A stretch of 64,000 bases of DNA, taken from positions 4,806,001 to 4,870,000 of the forward strand of contig CP051247.1 of assembly GCA_017795105.1 (NCBI GenBank), in the 5' to 3' direction. Below, piece by piece: positions 38,086 to 50,239 of this stretch. The number at the start of each line of letters is the position of its first letter. The stretch's first letter is position 1. This DNA comes from Planctomycetaceae bacterium. GTDB lineage: Bacteria > Planctomycetota > Planctomycetia > Planctomycetales > Planctomycetaceae. A program made the position numbers and the translations under genes. Below the pieces are notes generated by a model. It was not told the origin of the DNA, searched no databases, and saw nothing but the letters and a program-made list of their open reading frames with translations.

Positions 38086-38176
38086 CGTGGTCGTGAGGTG
38101 GATCGTCGAATCTGCAGGGAGATGCCAGCGGCTATCCGATTGGCACCAAATCAAGTACGCGATGCGAATTAGCGGT

Positions 38177-38329
38177 GGGTGGCCCGTCCGGCACGGGCGG
38201 GTGACGAAGTCACAAGAGGCCGCGCCATAGGCGAAATTTGTTCGAGAACCGACGGTGTCAATGCAACGCGCGGATGGCGCAGCCTCTTGTCGCTTCCGCG
38301 ACCCGCCCGCTGCGACGGACGGGCCACCC
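38177..38329. repeat. Repeat family D, copy 1
   Basis: The left arm, GGGTGGCCCGTCCGGCACGG through CAAGAGGCCGCGCC (38177-38227), is mirrored by GGCGCAGCCTCTTGTCGCTT through GGACGGGCCACCC (38276-38329). The 46-base interior is the reverse complement of that in copy 2 at 41866, so the two copies lie in opposite orientation. Confidence 0.8.
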
Positions 38330-38347
38330 GTCTCGATCACTTGAGCT

Positions 38348-38767
38348 TTAAATCTCGTCCGTCGATTTACGATCAAGGTGAAAACTCTGACCCACTTCAG
38401 TCGGTGTTCCGTGAACGAAGCGCCGTTGTGAGAAGAACGCCCCGAAGATGGTCCGATCCGACGTGGCAATGTCGAGTCCGAATTCGTCGTTAAAAAATGT
38501 GTAGATGACGACTGTCTCGGAACATGAATGCCGCAGATTCACTAGGAGCTCTGGCACACCATTGAGTCTCTCTCCGGTTCGTTGCCGGAACATTTCGGAT
38601 TTCAACGAGGTAACTTCCAGATATCTGTCACGGCTCAAGCTCAGTTTCGCGTAGCGAACGTCTTCACAACTCAACAGAAGTCGCTCGACTTTGTCGGTTT
38701 CATGTCTCAAGGAATGATCCGCAGGAAGTTGTTCTAACCAGTCGATGAGTTCTTGAAAGCGAAACAA
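38348..38767 (-). CDS. Hypothetical protein downstream of diacylglycerol kinase gene
   Basis: About 139 residues if it starts at a TTG (38767) that has GGAG eight bases upstream; another TTG at 38803 would overlap the kinase gene. It has no signal or membrane segment. Readable parts include FQELIDWLEQLPADHSLRHE and VVIYTFFNDEFGLDIATSDR. Composition is less GC-rich than the neighbours. The family was not recognised and the gene is only moderately supported. It ends beside repeat D copy 1. Confidence 0.5.
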   Translation of the reverse strand: MFRFQELIDWLEQLPADHSLRHETDKVERLLLSCEDVRYAKLSLSRDRYLEVTSLKSEMFRQRTGERLNGVPELLVNLRHSCSETVVIYTFFNDEFGLDIATSDRTIFGAFFSQRRFVHGTPTEVGQSFHLDRKSTDEI

Positions 38768-38786
38768 AGCGAAACACTCCGACTTA

Positions 38787-39191
38787 CTACTTGAGCAGGG
38801 CAAACAATTTCGGGCCGAAGATGATTAGCCCGACCACCACGGCTGTTATCGAACTCAACAAAACCGCACCGGCGGCGATGTCCTTGGCTTCTCCGGTGAG
38901 GGGATGATGTTCGAGACCGATGCGATCGAGAGTGCGTTCCAGCGCTGTGTTGAAAAGTTCGCTCACCAGGACGAAGGCGCTGGTCAGGATGAGCGTGATC
39001 CATTCCCAGGAGGCGAGTTGTAACGCGGCTCCAAGGAGGAAGACCGGAATCGCGAACGCAACCATGATTTTCAGGTTGCGTTCGCGTCTCAGCGCTCCGG
39101 TCAGCCCACGGATCGCACAGAGAAACGCCGCCGGTAGACTGATCTGGCGATGACGCCGCGGCTCTCCGGGCGGGGGATCGGCGGCTGTCAT
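38787..39191 (-). CDS. dgkA: Diacylglycerol/undecaprenol kinase, DgkA family
   Basis: 134 residues with three membrane helices. The family signature ELFNTALERTLDRIGLEHHP then GEAKDIAAGAVLLSS carries the Glu and Asn residues that bind ATP-magnesium. It phosphorylates diacylglycerol or undecaprenol at the membrane to recycle lipid. The start codon overlaps the stop of the upstream sulfatase gene by four bases (ATGA), so translation is probably coupled, an unusual partnership. Confidence 0.95.
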   Translation of the reverse strand: MTAADPPPGEPRRHRQISLPAAFLCAIRGLTGALRRERNLKIMVAFAIPVFLLGAALQLASWEWITLILTSAFVLVSELFNTALERTLDRIGLEHHPLTGEAKDIAAGAVLLSSITAVVVGLIIFGPKLFALLK

Positions 39192-40609
39192 TGCTGCAGC
39201 AGAATCGGTTGAGGATTCTCAAAGATGCCATGCGGCCGCACCTGATCGCTGGGCTGGCCCCGGTCACCCAGCATCTTGCGTCCCTTCTCAGCGAGCGCGG
39301 TCAGTCGTTTTACAATTTTGGGATGTTCGTCAGCCACATCGTTCGACTCGCCCGGATCGTTCGCCACGTTGTAGAGCTGCTCGGCCTGCTGTCGCGATCG
39401 ATCGTTGGACGATCGGGGGCGTGTTTCGATTGGGAGGAAGAGTTTCCATTCCCCGGCGCGAACGGCCTGAAGCTGGTCCATCTGATAGTAATAGAAGGCC
39501 TCGTACGGGCTCTCGTCTTTCTCCCCGGTCATCAGTCCGAGAATGTTGTGGCCATCACGGCGGGCATCGGACTTGAGCGGAGCTCCGCTCAGTTCAACGA
39601 AGGTCGGGTAGAAGTCCATCATCGTGGTCAGTTCATCACATTCGGTACCGGCCGGGATGGTGCCGGGCCAGCTCATGATGCAGGGAACCCGCTGGCCCCC
39701 TTCATGTGTCGTGTAACCCCAGCCGCCGAGTGGTCCGTTGGAACCCTGTTCCGGATTGCGACGGGGAGCGCCGTTGTCCGACGTCCAGATGAGCAGCGTC
39801 TTTTCCCTCAGGCCGAGCTCTTCGAGCGTCTTCACAACCTGTCCGACGGACCAGTCCAGTTCCTCAATCGAATCGCCCCAGGGACCATTCTCTGATTTGC
39901 CGCGAAAGTCGTCGCTCGCGAAGGGAGCCTGCGTACTGCCGGGCATGCATTCGGGCATGTATACGAAGAACGGCTCATCCTTGTGCTCACGAATCCAATC
40001 GCAGGCGGCCCGGTTCAGATCCCGCGTCAGCAGATTCCGGTCGACGGGAGCGGAGACGACTTCCGTGTTCTTCATCAACGGCAGTGGAGGCCAGATCTGG
40101 CCTTCCCGCGGCGTCATGTCGTCGCTGTAGGGGATGCCTTCGTAATGATCGAACCCCTGACTGGTGGGGAGAAACGGCGGCTGGTCTCCCAGATGCCATT
40201 TGCCGAACGCAGCGGTCGCGTAGCCGGCCTGCTGCAGATGTTCGGCAATCGTCCATTCCTGCGGGTTCAGCCCGATCGGCGAAACGGGACGCAGAACTGC
40301 GCCATCGGTAATTGCCATGTCGACCCGCTGAGGATAACACCCGGTCATGAGAGCTGCCCGGCTCGGAGTGCAGACGCCGCTGGCGGAATAAAAGTGCGTG
40401 AACTTCCGGCCATCCTTCGCGAGCTGATTCAGATGCGGCGTGCGATGCTTCTCGGAACCGAAGGGCTCGATGTCCCCATAGCCAAGGTTATCGCAGAGGA
40501 TGAGGACAATATTGGGTGGTGTTTCGGCTGCCCGGGAGGACTCGGCGGCAAACGCCAGCAGCGAAAAGATAGTAACAATCAGCGGAATCAACGAAGTTCG
40601 GTAGTTCAC
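39188..40609 (-). CDS. Sulfatase (formylglycine-dependent), exported
   Basis: About 473 residues from a GTG (40609) with GAGGAG nine bases upstream and a signal peptide (YRTSLIPLIVTIFSLLAFAA). The metal-binding start NIVLILCDNLGYGD is followed by the C-x-P-S-R motif CTPSRAALMTG, whose Cys is converted to formylglycine. Then come WHLGDQPPFLP and TSDNGAPRR. It removes sulfate from sulfated substrates, probably algal polysaccharides. Planctomycetes hold many such enzymes. No sulfatase-maturing enzyme gene is next to it. It is coupled to dgkA. Confidence 0.95.
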   Translation of the reverse strand: MNYRTSLIPLIVTIFSLLAFAAESSRAAETPPNIVLILCDNLGYGDIEPFGSEKHRTPHLNQLAKDGRKFTHFYSASGVCTPSRAALMTGCYPQRVDMAITDGAVLRPVSPIGLNPQEWTIAEHLQQAGYATAAFGKWHLGDQPPFLPTSQGFDHYEGIPYSDDMTPREGQIWPPLPLMKNTEVVSAPVDRNLLTRDLNRAACDWIREHKDEPFFVYMPECMPGSTQAPFASDDFRGKSENGPWGDSIEELDWSVGQVVKTLEELGLREKTLLIWTSDNGAPRRNPEQGSNGPLGGWGYTTHEGGQRVPCIMSWPGTIPAGTECDELTTMMDFYPTFVELSGAPLKSDARRDGHNILGLMTGEKDESPYEAFYYYQMDQLQAVRAGEWKLFLPIETRPRSSNDRSRQQAEQLYNVANDPGESNDVADEHPKIVKRLTALAEKGRKMLGDRGQPSDQVRPHGIFENPQPILLQQ

Positions 40610-40855
40610 GTAGCAGTGCTCCTCGTTACAATCGAGACAGAGGCCGTTGATCTCAGCGATCACGACGCGGGCGCCAGCCTAATGTCAAACGGTCTGCCCG
40701 CCCCGAGCGCTCCGCACAGCCTACCAGAGAATCCCACATGTTCGCGACTCAACGCCTCGTGGATTCAAATCCGTTCTGAATGATTGAAACGAATTAAAAG
40801 CCGTGCCAGCCCGCGCCTCTTTCTCGCAGCGAGCTCAAGTACGGAGGTGACTCCC

Positions 40856-41815
40856 ATGCCATTGGATGATCAAGCGCGTCTGCTTCTCGATACCATGTCG
40901 ATGTTCTCGTCCCGGCAGCTGCACGAAATGACGATCGAAGAAGCTCGCAGCCGGAAGCAGCCAACTCTCGGCGATCTGGAGCCGATGCATCAGATCGAAG
41001 ATGTTCAGATCCCTACCCGAAACGGCTCGATTCCCGCCCGGGTGTATCGCCCGAAAGCCGCGATCGATCCGCATGCCCCGCTCATGGTCTTCATTCACGG
41101 TGGCGGCTGGGTGCTCGGCAAGCTCGATGATTACGACCAGCTCTGTCGAGCTCTGGCGGCGGCGACCGGTTCCGTGCTCGTCAGTCTCGACTACCGGCTC
41201 GCTCCGGAGTACCCGTATCCCTGCGGACTGGAAGACTGCATCGACGCTGTCGAAATGCTGACTGCAACCGAATGGACGGCTCACATCGACAGCCTGCCGA
41301 ATGCCGACAGCGTCGTGCTTGTCGGTGACAGTGCCGGCGGAAATCTGGCAGCCGTCGTGGCTCATTCGTATCACGGACATGGCCGCGTGCATATCGCTGG
41401 TCAGATTCTCCTTTACCCCGTGACCGACTGCGACCTGGGTCGTGCATCGTATCAGACGAACGCGGAAGGCTATCTTCTGACCACGGCTGCAATGAAATGG
41501 TTCTGGGAGCATTACTGTCCCGACGAGTTGCAACGAGGACTGCCGACGGCTTCGCCTCTGCAGATCGACAGTTGCGAAGGACTGCCCCCGACCTTCATCG
41601 TGACGTGTGAATTCGATCCGCTCCGCGACGAAGGGCATGCTTACGCGAACCGTTTGATCGACGCCGGCACCGACACGATCCATCACGACATCCCGGGAAT
41701 GATCCACGGGTTCATGCGGTATCTGCACACCTTCCCGCAGGCCCAGCACCTTGTGACCGAGATCGGCGAATGGGTGAGCCGGATTCCAGTTCCGAGTTCG
41801 ACGATTCGTCGGTAA
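40856..41815 (+). CDS. Hormone-sensitive-lipase-type esterase
   Basis: About 319 residues from the ATG at 40856, preceded by ACGGAGGTGA. It is an alpha/beta hydrolase of bacterial esterase family IV: oxyanion-hole motif HGGGWVLGKLDDY, nucleophile VGDSAGGNLAAVVA, Asp in CEFDPLRDEG and His in IHGFMRYLH. There is no signal peptide, so it is cytoplasmic. It hydrolyses short acyl esters; the physiological substrate is unknown. Confidence 0.94.
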   Translation: MPLDDQARLLLDTMSMFSSRQLHEMTIEEARSRKQPTLGDLEPMHQIEDVQIPTRNGSIPARVYRPKAAIDPHAPLMVFIHGGGWVLGKLDDYDQLCRALAAATGSVLVSLDYRLAPEYPYPCGLEDCIDAVEMLTATEWTAHIDSLPNADSVVLVGDSAGGNLAAVVAHSYHGHGRVHIAGQILLYPVTDCDLGRASYQTNAEGYLLTTAAMKWFWEHYCPDELQRGLPTASPLQIDSCEGLPPTFIVTCEFDPLRDEGHAYANRLIDAGTDTIHHDIPGMIHGFMRYLHTFPQAQHLVTEIGEWVSRIPVPSSTIRR

Positions 41816-41865
41816 GCGAATCGGGAGCGAGGAACTCTGAATCAAAGAAGATTGTGGCTCGCATG

Positions 41866-42015
41866 GAGTGGCCCGTCCGCCGCAGCGGGCTGGGCGCGGT
41901 AGCGACTAGAGGCAGCGCCATCCGCGCGTTGTATTGAAACGGTGGGCTCTTTGCAGATATTTCGCCCAGGGCGCAGCCTCTTGTGACTGCGTCACCTGCT
42001 GAGGCAAAATGCGAT
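41866..42015. repeat. Repeat family D, copy 2 (inverted relative to copy 1)
   Basis: The left arm GAGTGGCCCGTCCGCCGCAG is partly mirrored by GGGCGCAGCCTCTTGTGACT on the right. The interior CCGCGCGTTGTATTGAAACG is close to the reverse complement of the interior of copy 1. The remaining sequence to the acetyl-CoA synthetase gene has no feature seen. Confidence 0.7.
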
Positions 42016-42225
42016 AGCTGGGAAGTTGCTGACGTCGTTGACGACACGAAAACGCATCTTTACTATCTGATGCCTTGCTGTTGATCGGTTCCCATTTTAA
42101 TGTGACTGTGCTCGTGAATAGGCATTTCGCCGGGGACTGCGACAGTCCTCAGCCGTAATCGCCCCGGGGGAATTCACCCGGTTCACCGCGATAACTTCGA
42201 CGAATACAGTCTCTGGGAGCCCACC

Positions 42226-44184
<1,959 letters not shown>

Positions 44185-44205
44185 TTTCCGACGCGATTAA
44201 TGCAG

Positions 44206-44243
44206 AAACGCCACTGCCGTTCGTTCGGCCGTGGCGTTTTTTT
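44206..44243. terminator. Intrinsic terminator after the acetyl-CoA synthetase gene
   Basis: AAACGCCAC (44206-44214) pairs with GTGGCGTTT (44231-44239), with further pairing of CCG and CGG inside, then a run of T. Confidence 0.85.
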
Positions 44244-44463
44244 GTGCTCGATGGGGTGGACCCGAAAGATTCTTTCGGGGCGGCGCAGCCGTCGGCGAAG
44301 TGGAGTTTGACAGGGCAGTTCAACAGGACTTGGTGAGCGATTACGCGGAGTGCAACGTCGCTTATTGGAGAGCGTCAAACGGCATCTTCCCACGGTCACG
44401 CTGCCCTGATAAGCGAGCTATCAGGGCCACTCGATGATCGTCTTGTACCGACCCTCGCGCAGG

Positions 44464-45273
44464 TTATTCGTTCGTGGTCTCTGGTGGTGATACGTATTCG
44501 TCGCCGAACTGGCGTTGATATTCAACCTTCAGGCGATCCACGGCCTGCGGACTGGGATTGCTGCGTCGTGTGGCGAACTCAATGAGACGACCGAATTTCT
44601 CGCGGTCCAGAGCCGGTTCGTGAAACCGGTTTTCCAGATGGAGATCTGCACCGTTCTCGATGAGCCAAAGCAGCCGTTTGATCTTTTGCTTCCAGGGAAC
44701 AATTCCTTCGAGCAGCCGGTGCGTGACGGTTTTCTCGTCGTGTCCGCGATGATTCACGTCGATCGGGTATTCCTGCAGGATCTCGAACCACGGACCATCC
44801 ATGGCAGCCGCCAGCGTGAGCACCGATTCATCCGGCGGAATAAGACCTTTGGTCCGGAATTCCACGTGAATGGGAATCGAAGGATCAGCACCGGCATCCA
44901 GCAGTAACCGGAAGATTTTTACGTCATATCGAAACGCGAGAAGCAGCGGCGTTGTGCCGTCGTCTCGTTGGATGTTCGGAGAGACGCCGCGGGCGAGCAG
45001 AGTCGAGACCGTGTCGGCATCGTGAGCGGCAATCGCTTCATGCATTGCTCGCAGGTCGGGGGCCTCGAAGCTGTCGGCCGTCCAGTTACGTCGCAGGGCC
45101 TCCCACTCGGTTCGAAGAACCATGGGGCGCGTCTGCGGCGTATTGAGACCGGAGAGGACTTTTCCAGCGAGGAAGACGCCGCCGATGGTCGCCGCGATGA
45201 GAATTATTCCAATAAGGAACGCTTTACGCCGTGAGATTCGGGGAACTGCGGCAGTTGATGAGGTCCCGGGCAT
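44464..45273 (-). CDS. Ankyrin-repeat membrane-anchored protein
   Basis: About 269 residues from the ATG at 45273. One N-terminal membrane helix (AFLIGIILIAATIGGVFLAG) is followed by three or four ankyrin-like units: DLRAMHEAIAAHDADTVSTL, then TTPLLLAFRYDVKIFRLLLD, SVLTLAAAMDGPWFEILQEY and VTHRLLEG...KRLLWLIENGAD. The domain should face the periplasm and bind protein. The role is unknown. It is isolated, between a terminator and a repeat-filled gap. Confidence 0.85.
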   Translation of the reverse strand: MPGTSSTAAVPRISRRKAFLIGIILIAATIGGVFLAGKVLSGLNTPQTRPMVLRTEWEALRRNWTADSFEAPDLRAMHEAIAAHDADTVSTLLARGVSPNIQRDDGTTPLLLAFRYDVKIFRLLLDAGADPSIPIHVEFRTKGLIPPDESVLTLAAAMDGPWFEILQEYPIDVNHRGHDEKTVTHRLLEGIVPWKQKIKRLLWLIENGADLHLENRFHEPALDREKFGRLIEFATRRSNPSPQAVDRLKVEYQRQFGDEYVSPPETTNE

Positions 45274-45394
45274 GGAGCAGGTTCCGAACGTAATCTGGAT
45301 GATCCACTCGGAGTAACGGAGCCTCGGGGACAGATTCAACACGGGAAACCGAATCGGCAACCACCTGCGGAGGTCATCAGCCCCGGCGAGGTAA

Positions 45395-45553
45395 GTTCCC
45401 TCGCCCCCCTTGGGGGAGAGGGCTAGGGTGAGGGGGAAATGCGGGTGACAGGCTTCACGGGCCGTTGTTCCTCATTTGTATGGAACGCCGCTGGTACATC
45501 GCCCCCTCATCCGCCCTTCGGGCACCTTCTCCCCCTGAAGGGGGCGAAGGGAC
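45395..45553. repeat. Repeat family E: C-rich inverted repeat
   Basis: CCCTCGCCCCCCTTGGGGGA then GAGGGCTAGGGTGAGGGGG at the left is mirrored by CGCCCCCTCATCCGCCCTTC then GGGCACCTTCTCCCCCTGAA at the right. This composition is typical of a widely spread intergenic palindrome. No gene lies in 45274-45665. Confidence 0.75.
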
Positions 45554-45665
45554 ACGATCCGCCTAATTACTAGGTATGGAAAGACTATTGCGTCGTCTGG
45601 TCGGAACACTTGGAGCCATAGATCCCCCCGGTCGCGATGCAACCGGGGCAACCCGTCTGCTTTGC

Positions 45666-46985
45666 TTAGTAGGCCTGAACCTGAATGCCCGGAATCGCAG
45701 TTTTCAGGGCTTCGATTCCTTCGTCGGTCACCTGGGTGTTGCCCAGATTGAGCCGCTTCAGGTTCTTGAGACCATGGAGGTGCTTTAGCCCTTCGTCGGT
45801 GACGCCGGTTAACTTCAGGTTGAGGACTTCCAGTTTCGTAAGCGGCTTCAGGTGTTCCAGAGCCGCGTCGCCGATCTGCGTGTCTTCAAGGTTGAGCTCG
45901 ACCAGATTCGTGAGGCCGCTGATGTTCGCCAGGCCGGCATCGCTAATGCGGGTGAACCAGAGTTCGAGCACGCGGAGATTGCTCAGGTCTTTCAGGTGAG
46001 CCAGTCCCTCATCGCCGATAAACGTTTCGTTGAGGTCGAGGACTTCGAGAGTCTTCAACTTGCCGACATGAGCGAGCCCTTCATCGCCAATGACGGTATC
46101 GCGAATCAGCAGCGTCTTCATGTTGGGCAGTCCGGCGATGTACTCGAACCCTTCATCGCCCACGTCATCACGCCGCAGGTGCAATGTGTCGAGTTTTTCG
46201 AGCTTGCCGATCGGTTCGAGGGCGGCATCGTCAATCGAGGTGTCATCGAGTTCGAGCCCCTGCAATTCCGGAATCGCTTCGGCCAGGGCTATCGCTCCGT
46301 CGTTGGAAACAACGGTCAGGTTCAGATTCACGCGACGCAGTGTCGGGATCTCGGCCAGTGTTTTGGCCCCTTCGTCGGTGACATTGGTCCGTTCAAGTTT
46401 CACGCTGGAAAGCGAGTCGAGTTGCTTGAGGTGAGGCAGGCCTTCGTCGGTGATGTTCGTGAATCGCAGATCGAGTTCGCGAAGCTTATCCATATCGGCC
46501 AGGTGCTGCAGCCCGTCGTTGGAGATATCAGTCTGACGCAGACGAAGAACGACCAGATTCTTAAGCGGAGCCAGCTCCTTCAAGCCGGAATCACCGAACA
46601 GGGTTTTCTCCAGCGAAAGGAACTGCAGGTTCTCCAGGGCACCGACCGCCGCCATGCCCTCATTCGTGAAGGCCGGACCAGACAGAGTCAAATGCGTGAG
46701 AGCAGGGAGCTTATCGAGAATCGGGAGCGTGTCGTTCGAGCCCTGAGATCCTGCGAAGTTGATGGCGGTAATGTTCCCGGCATCGTTGCGGGTGAGAGAG
46801 GCTCCGGTCTGTTCCAGCTGAGCGACCGCTTCTTCATCATCCGGTTCGGTCGGAGGAGCAGCTGGGGTTTCGTCGGATGCCGTCGGAGCGTCGGCTTCCG
46901 GGCTGGTCGGTTGCTGCGGGGCACATCCCGTGATTGTCAGAGTCGTCACCAGCAGTGCGGGCAGGAAGCGGAGGAGGATTTTCAT
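45666..46985 (-). CDS. Leucine-rich-repeat lipoprotein
   Basis: 439 residues. The signal peptide ends in the lipobox ITGC (residue 21), then comes a Pro/Thr/Ala-rich linker (APQQPTSPEADAPTASDETP). About fourteen 24-residue leucine-rich repeats follow, many with the pattern LTNLVELNLEDTQIGDAALE or LKNLKRLNLGNTQVTDEGIE. The repeats form a curved binding surface. The lipid anchor places it at a membrane outside the cytoplasm. The partner is unknown. GC-rich and typical of planctomycetal LRR proteins. Confidence 0.94.
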   Translation of the reverse strand: MKILLRFLPALLVTTLTITGCAPQQPTSPEADAPTASDETPAAPPTEPDDEEAVAQLEQTGASLTRNDAGNITAINFAGSQGSNDTLPILDKLPALTHLTLSGPAFTNEGMAAVGALENLQFLSLEKTLFGDSGLKELAPLKNLVVLRLRQTDISNDGLQHLADMDKLRELDLRFTNITDEGLPHLKQLDSLSSVKLERTNVTDEGAKTLAEIPTLRRVNLNLTVVSNDGAIALAEAIPELQGLELDDTSIDDAALEPIGKLEKLDTLHLRRDDVGDEGFEYIAGLPNMKTLLIRDTVIGDEGLAHVGKLKTLEVLDLNETFIGDEGLAHLKDLSNLRVLELWFTRISDAGLANISGLTNLVELNLEDTQIGDAALEHLKPLTKLEVLNLKLTGVTDEGLKHLHGLKNLKRLNLGNTQVTDEGIEALKTAIPGIQVQAY

Positions 46986-47281
46986 CGGTGGCGAGCTTTC
47001 GCTGCAGTGGACAAGAAACGTGTACCGGAGAGTTCAGGCCTCTCTACTACGAGATTAACGCGTGCAGAGAGTCTGTTCAAACAGTCTTGTGCTCGCCGGC
47101 GTAAGAATCGGGGGCGTTGAGTTTTCCGTCCGGCCATTGAAATGCCTTCGCCAGACTTCAAACTCCCGTCCCTGAAATGATACGATATGATCAGGATAAC
47201 TTGATGCGTGGATTGGTAGCGGAGATCGTGCGCGATTTTCTCGGCATCCCCCACGCAGCCTTAATAGAAAAAGGGACATCG

Positions 47282-48601
<1,320 letters not shown>

Positions 48602-48629
48602 GACCACCGGTGAGAACGTGAACGCGAAG

Positions 48630-48660
48630 GGAGCCACTCTTCTGGAGTGGCTCCTTTTTT
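48630..48660 (+). terminator. Intrinsic terminator of the Gfo/Idh/MocA gene
   Basis: GGAGCCACTC (48630-48639) pairs with GAGTGGCTCC (48645-48654), followed by six T. Confidence 0.92.
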
Positions 48661-48674
48661 GCATAAACCCAAAC

Positions 48675-48800
48675 GTAGGGTCCGCTGTGCGGACGCGGAA
48701 ATCGCGTGTAACGCAGAACGGGGTTTCGTTGCTTCCTGGCGGGTCTCAAAACAACGAGGCCCGACTGCTTTGAGGAGCACGCAATACGCTCTCTGTAGGT
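48675..48800. repeat. Repeat family A, copy 4, right end decayed
   Basis: The left end GTAGGGTCCGCTGTGCGGAC (48675-48697) is identical to copy 5 and the interior is closely similar. The right end after GCAATACGC has lost the inverted repeat. It lies 15 bases after a terminator. Confidence 0.75.
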
Positions 48801-48836
48801 CCACTTCTGTAGAGTATTCTTGCGTTGCTTACAGAA

Positions 48837-48902
48837 TCTCAACCCGAAACGTCAGTGAGGGACCTCAACGAAAACCGCCCTCGCTCACGCTTCGGGTTGA
48901 GA
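48837..48902. repeat. Repeat family B, copy 2: full inverted pair
   Basis: TCTCAACCCGAAACGTCAGT (from 48837) is mirrored by ACGCTTCGGGTTGAGA at the right end, which closes at 48902. This gives a hairpin with arms of about 25 bases around a short spacer. Confidence 0.8.
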
Positions 48903-48991
48903 TCGGTCGAGTAAGCATGGAACGGGGGGCTGGCTCGAGCGCACATTCCGCAATTAGACGACCACCTACTGGAGTGGAGTGTGCTGGAAAC

Positions 48992-49125
48992 GTAGGGTCC
49001 GCTGTGCGGACGCGGAAATCGCGTGGAACGCAGGACGGGGTTTCGTTGTCCCCCAGCGTGGCCGAAATAAGGATGCCTGACTGCTTTGAGGACGACGCAA
49101 TACGCGTCCGCACAGCGGACCCTAC
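48992..49125. repeat. Repeat family A, copy 5: perfect 23-bp inverted ends
   Basis: The left end starts GTAGGGTCCGCTGTGCGGAC (48992-49014) and the right end CGCGTCCGCACAGCGGACCC (49103-49125) is its exact reverse complement over 23 bases. It is the best preserved copy. No transposase frame lies inside the 134 bases. Confidence 0.88.
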
Positions 49126-49170
49126 CCGGTGGTCCACGGCGGTAGAGGCGTCTCGCTTAGGATAATCTAT

Positions 49171-50220
49171 TTAACGGGCGAGTTCGTTATTGCGGCGGGC
49201 GGCTCGTTGGGTCAGGATCGTGAGCCACGATTCGGACCAGCGGGTTTCGCATTCCGCTCCCCGTTTCTTGATCTGGTCGGATCCGTCTGCCCCAGGCAGC
49301 ATGCGATTGACCAGTGCCATGGCATCGGCTCCGAGGTTTGGCAGCAGATTGTAGAGTTTCTCGGTCGCCCACATCGGGGCCCCCAGGACCGCGAAGGCGT
49401 CTCCGTACTGGCAGGCGCGAATGATCTTCCGAGCCGCGTTCTCTGCTCCAATGGTGAGAATGGGAATCGAATCGGAGATCTTGAACAGCGTATGCTCCAG
49501 GCGATGCTGTCCTTTAAAATAAGCGTTTCGCACGCTTCCGGTCCGCATCAGTCCGGGGCAGATCGTTGTCACGGAAATGCCATCCTTCAGTAGTTCGGAA
49601 CGCAGTCCCAGCGAGTAGCCGACGAGTGCAAACTTGCTTGCCGTGTAGGGAAGCAGGTGAGGAACGGGGATGCGTCCGCCGATCGAAGAGACGTTCACAA
49701 TCCGCCCCTCGCCGCGAGCCCGCATCTGCGGCAACACCGCTTCGGTGACGTAGAGTGGACCGTAGAAGTGCGTTTTCATCGCTTCGTCGTAGTCTTCCAG
49801 AGTCATCGACTCGACGGGGCCGGCCTGAATGACGCCGGCATTGTTGATGAGCACATCAATCTCTCCGAAACGGGAGTTGATCTCATCAACCATCTGCACG
49901 ACCTGTTCGCAGTCGGTCACATCCCAGCGAACGCAGGCGACTTCCGCACCCCGGTCGCGTAACTCCTGACCGGCTCGCTCCAGATCGTCTTCGTGACGCG
50001 CACTAATGACGATCCGGGCTCCCGCATCGGCCAGCTGGCGGGCGAGAACGAGACCGAGTCCGCGGGATCCCCCGGTAATCAACACAGTCTTTCCCCGGAA
50101 GTCGTACCGGGTGAAGTATCGATAGACGGCTCGACCTGCGAGAGCCGCACCCGCGCCGGCTGCGGCGTATCCAAGGAGCTGCGGCCAGTAGTCGTCATCC
50201 TGCCACGATTGCGTCTTCAT
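49171..50220 (-). CDS. Membrane-tethered short-chain dehydrogenase/reductase
   Basis: 349 residues. The N-terminus has a hydrophobic segment (LLGYAAAGAGAALAGRAVYR) before the Rossmann fold. The fold shows TGGSRGLG for cofactor binding, NNAGV, and the catalytic YTASK with Ser in VNVSSIGG. A long C-terminal extension follows, ending RRNNELAR. It would act at the inner face of the membrane, oxidising or reducing an alcohol or carbonyl. It is the last gene of a same-strand set, 20 bases after the alcohol dehydrogenase gene, so those two are probably co-transcribed. Confidence 0.93.
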   Translation of the reverse strand: MKTQSWQDDDYWPQLLGYAAAGAGAALAGRAVYRYFTRYDFRGKTVLITGGSRGLGLVLARQLADAGARIVISARHEDDLERAGQELRDRGAEVACVRWDVTDCEQVVQMVDEINSRFGEIDVLINNAGVIQAGPVESMTLEDYDEAMKTHFYGPLYVTEAVLPQMRARGEGRIVNVSSIGGRIPVPHLLPYTASKFALVGYSLGLRSELLKDGISVTTICPGLMRTGSVRNAYFKGQHRLEHTLFKISDSIPILTIGAENAARKIIRACQYGDAFAVLGAPMWATEKLYNLLPNLGADAMALVNRMLPGADGSDQIKKRGAECETRWSESWLTILTQRAARRNNELAR

Positions 50221-50239
50221 TGGTTACTTTCCAGTTCCA

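Noticed and set aside
45395..45553. C-rich inverted repeat as a terminator
   Set aside because: No T-run follows either arm, and the pattern matches a dispersed repeat rather than a transcript end.
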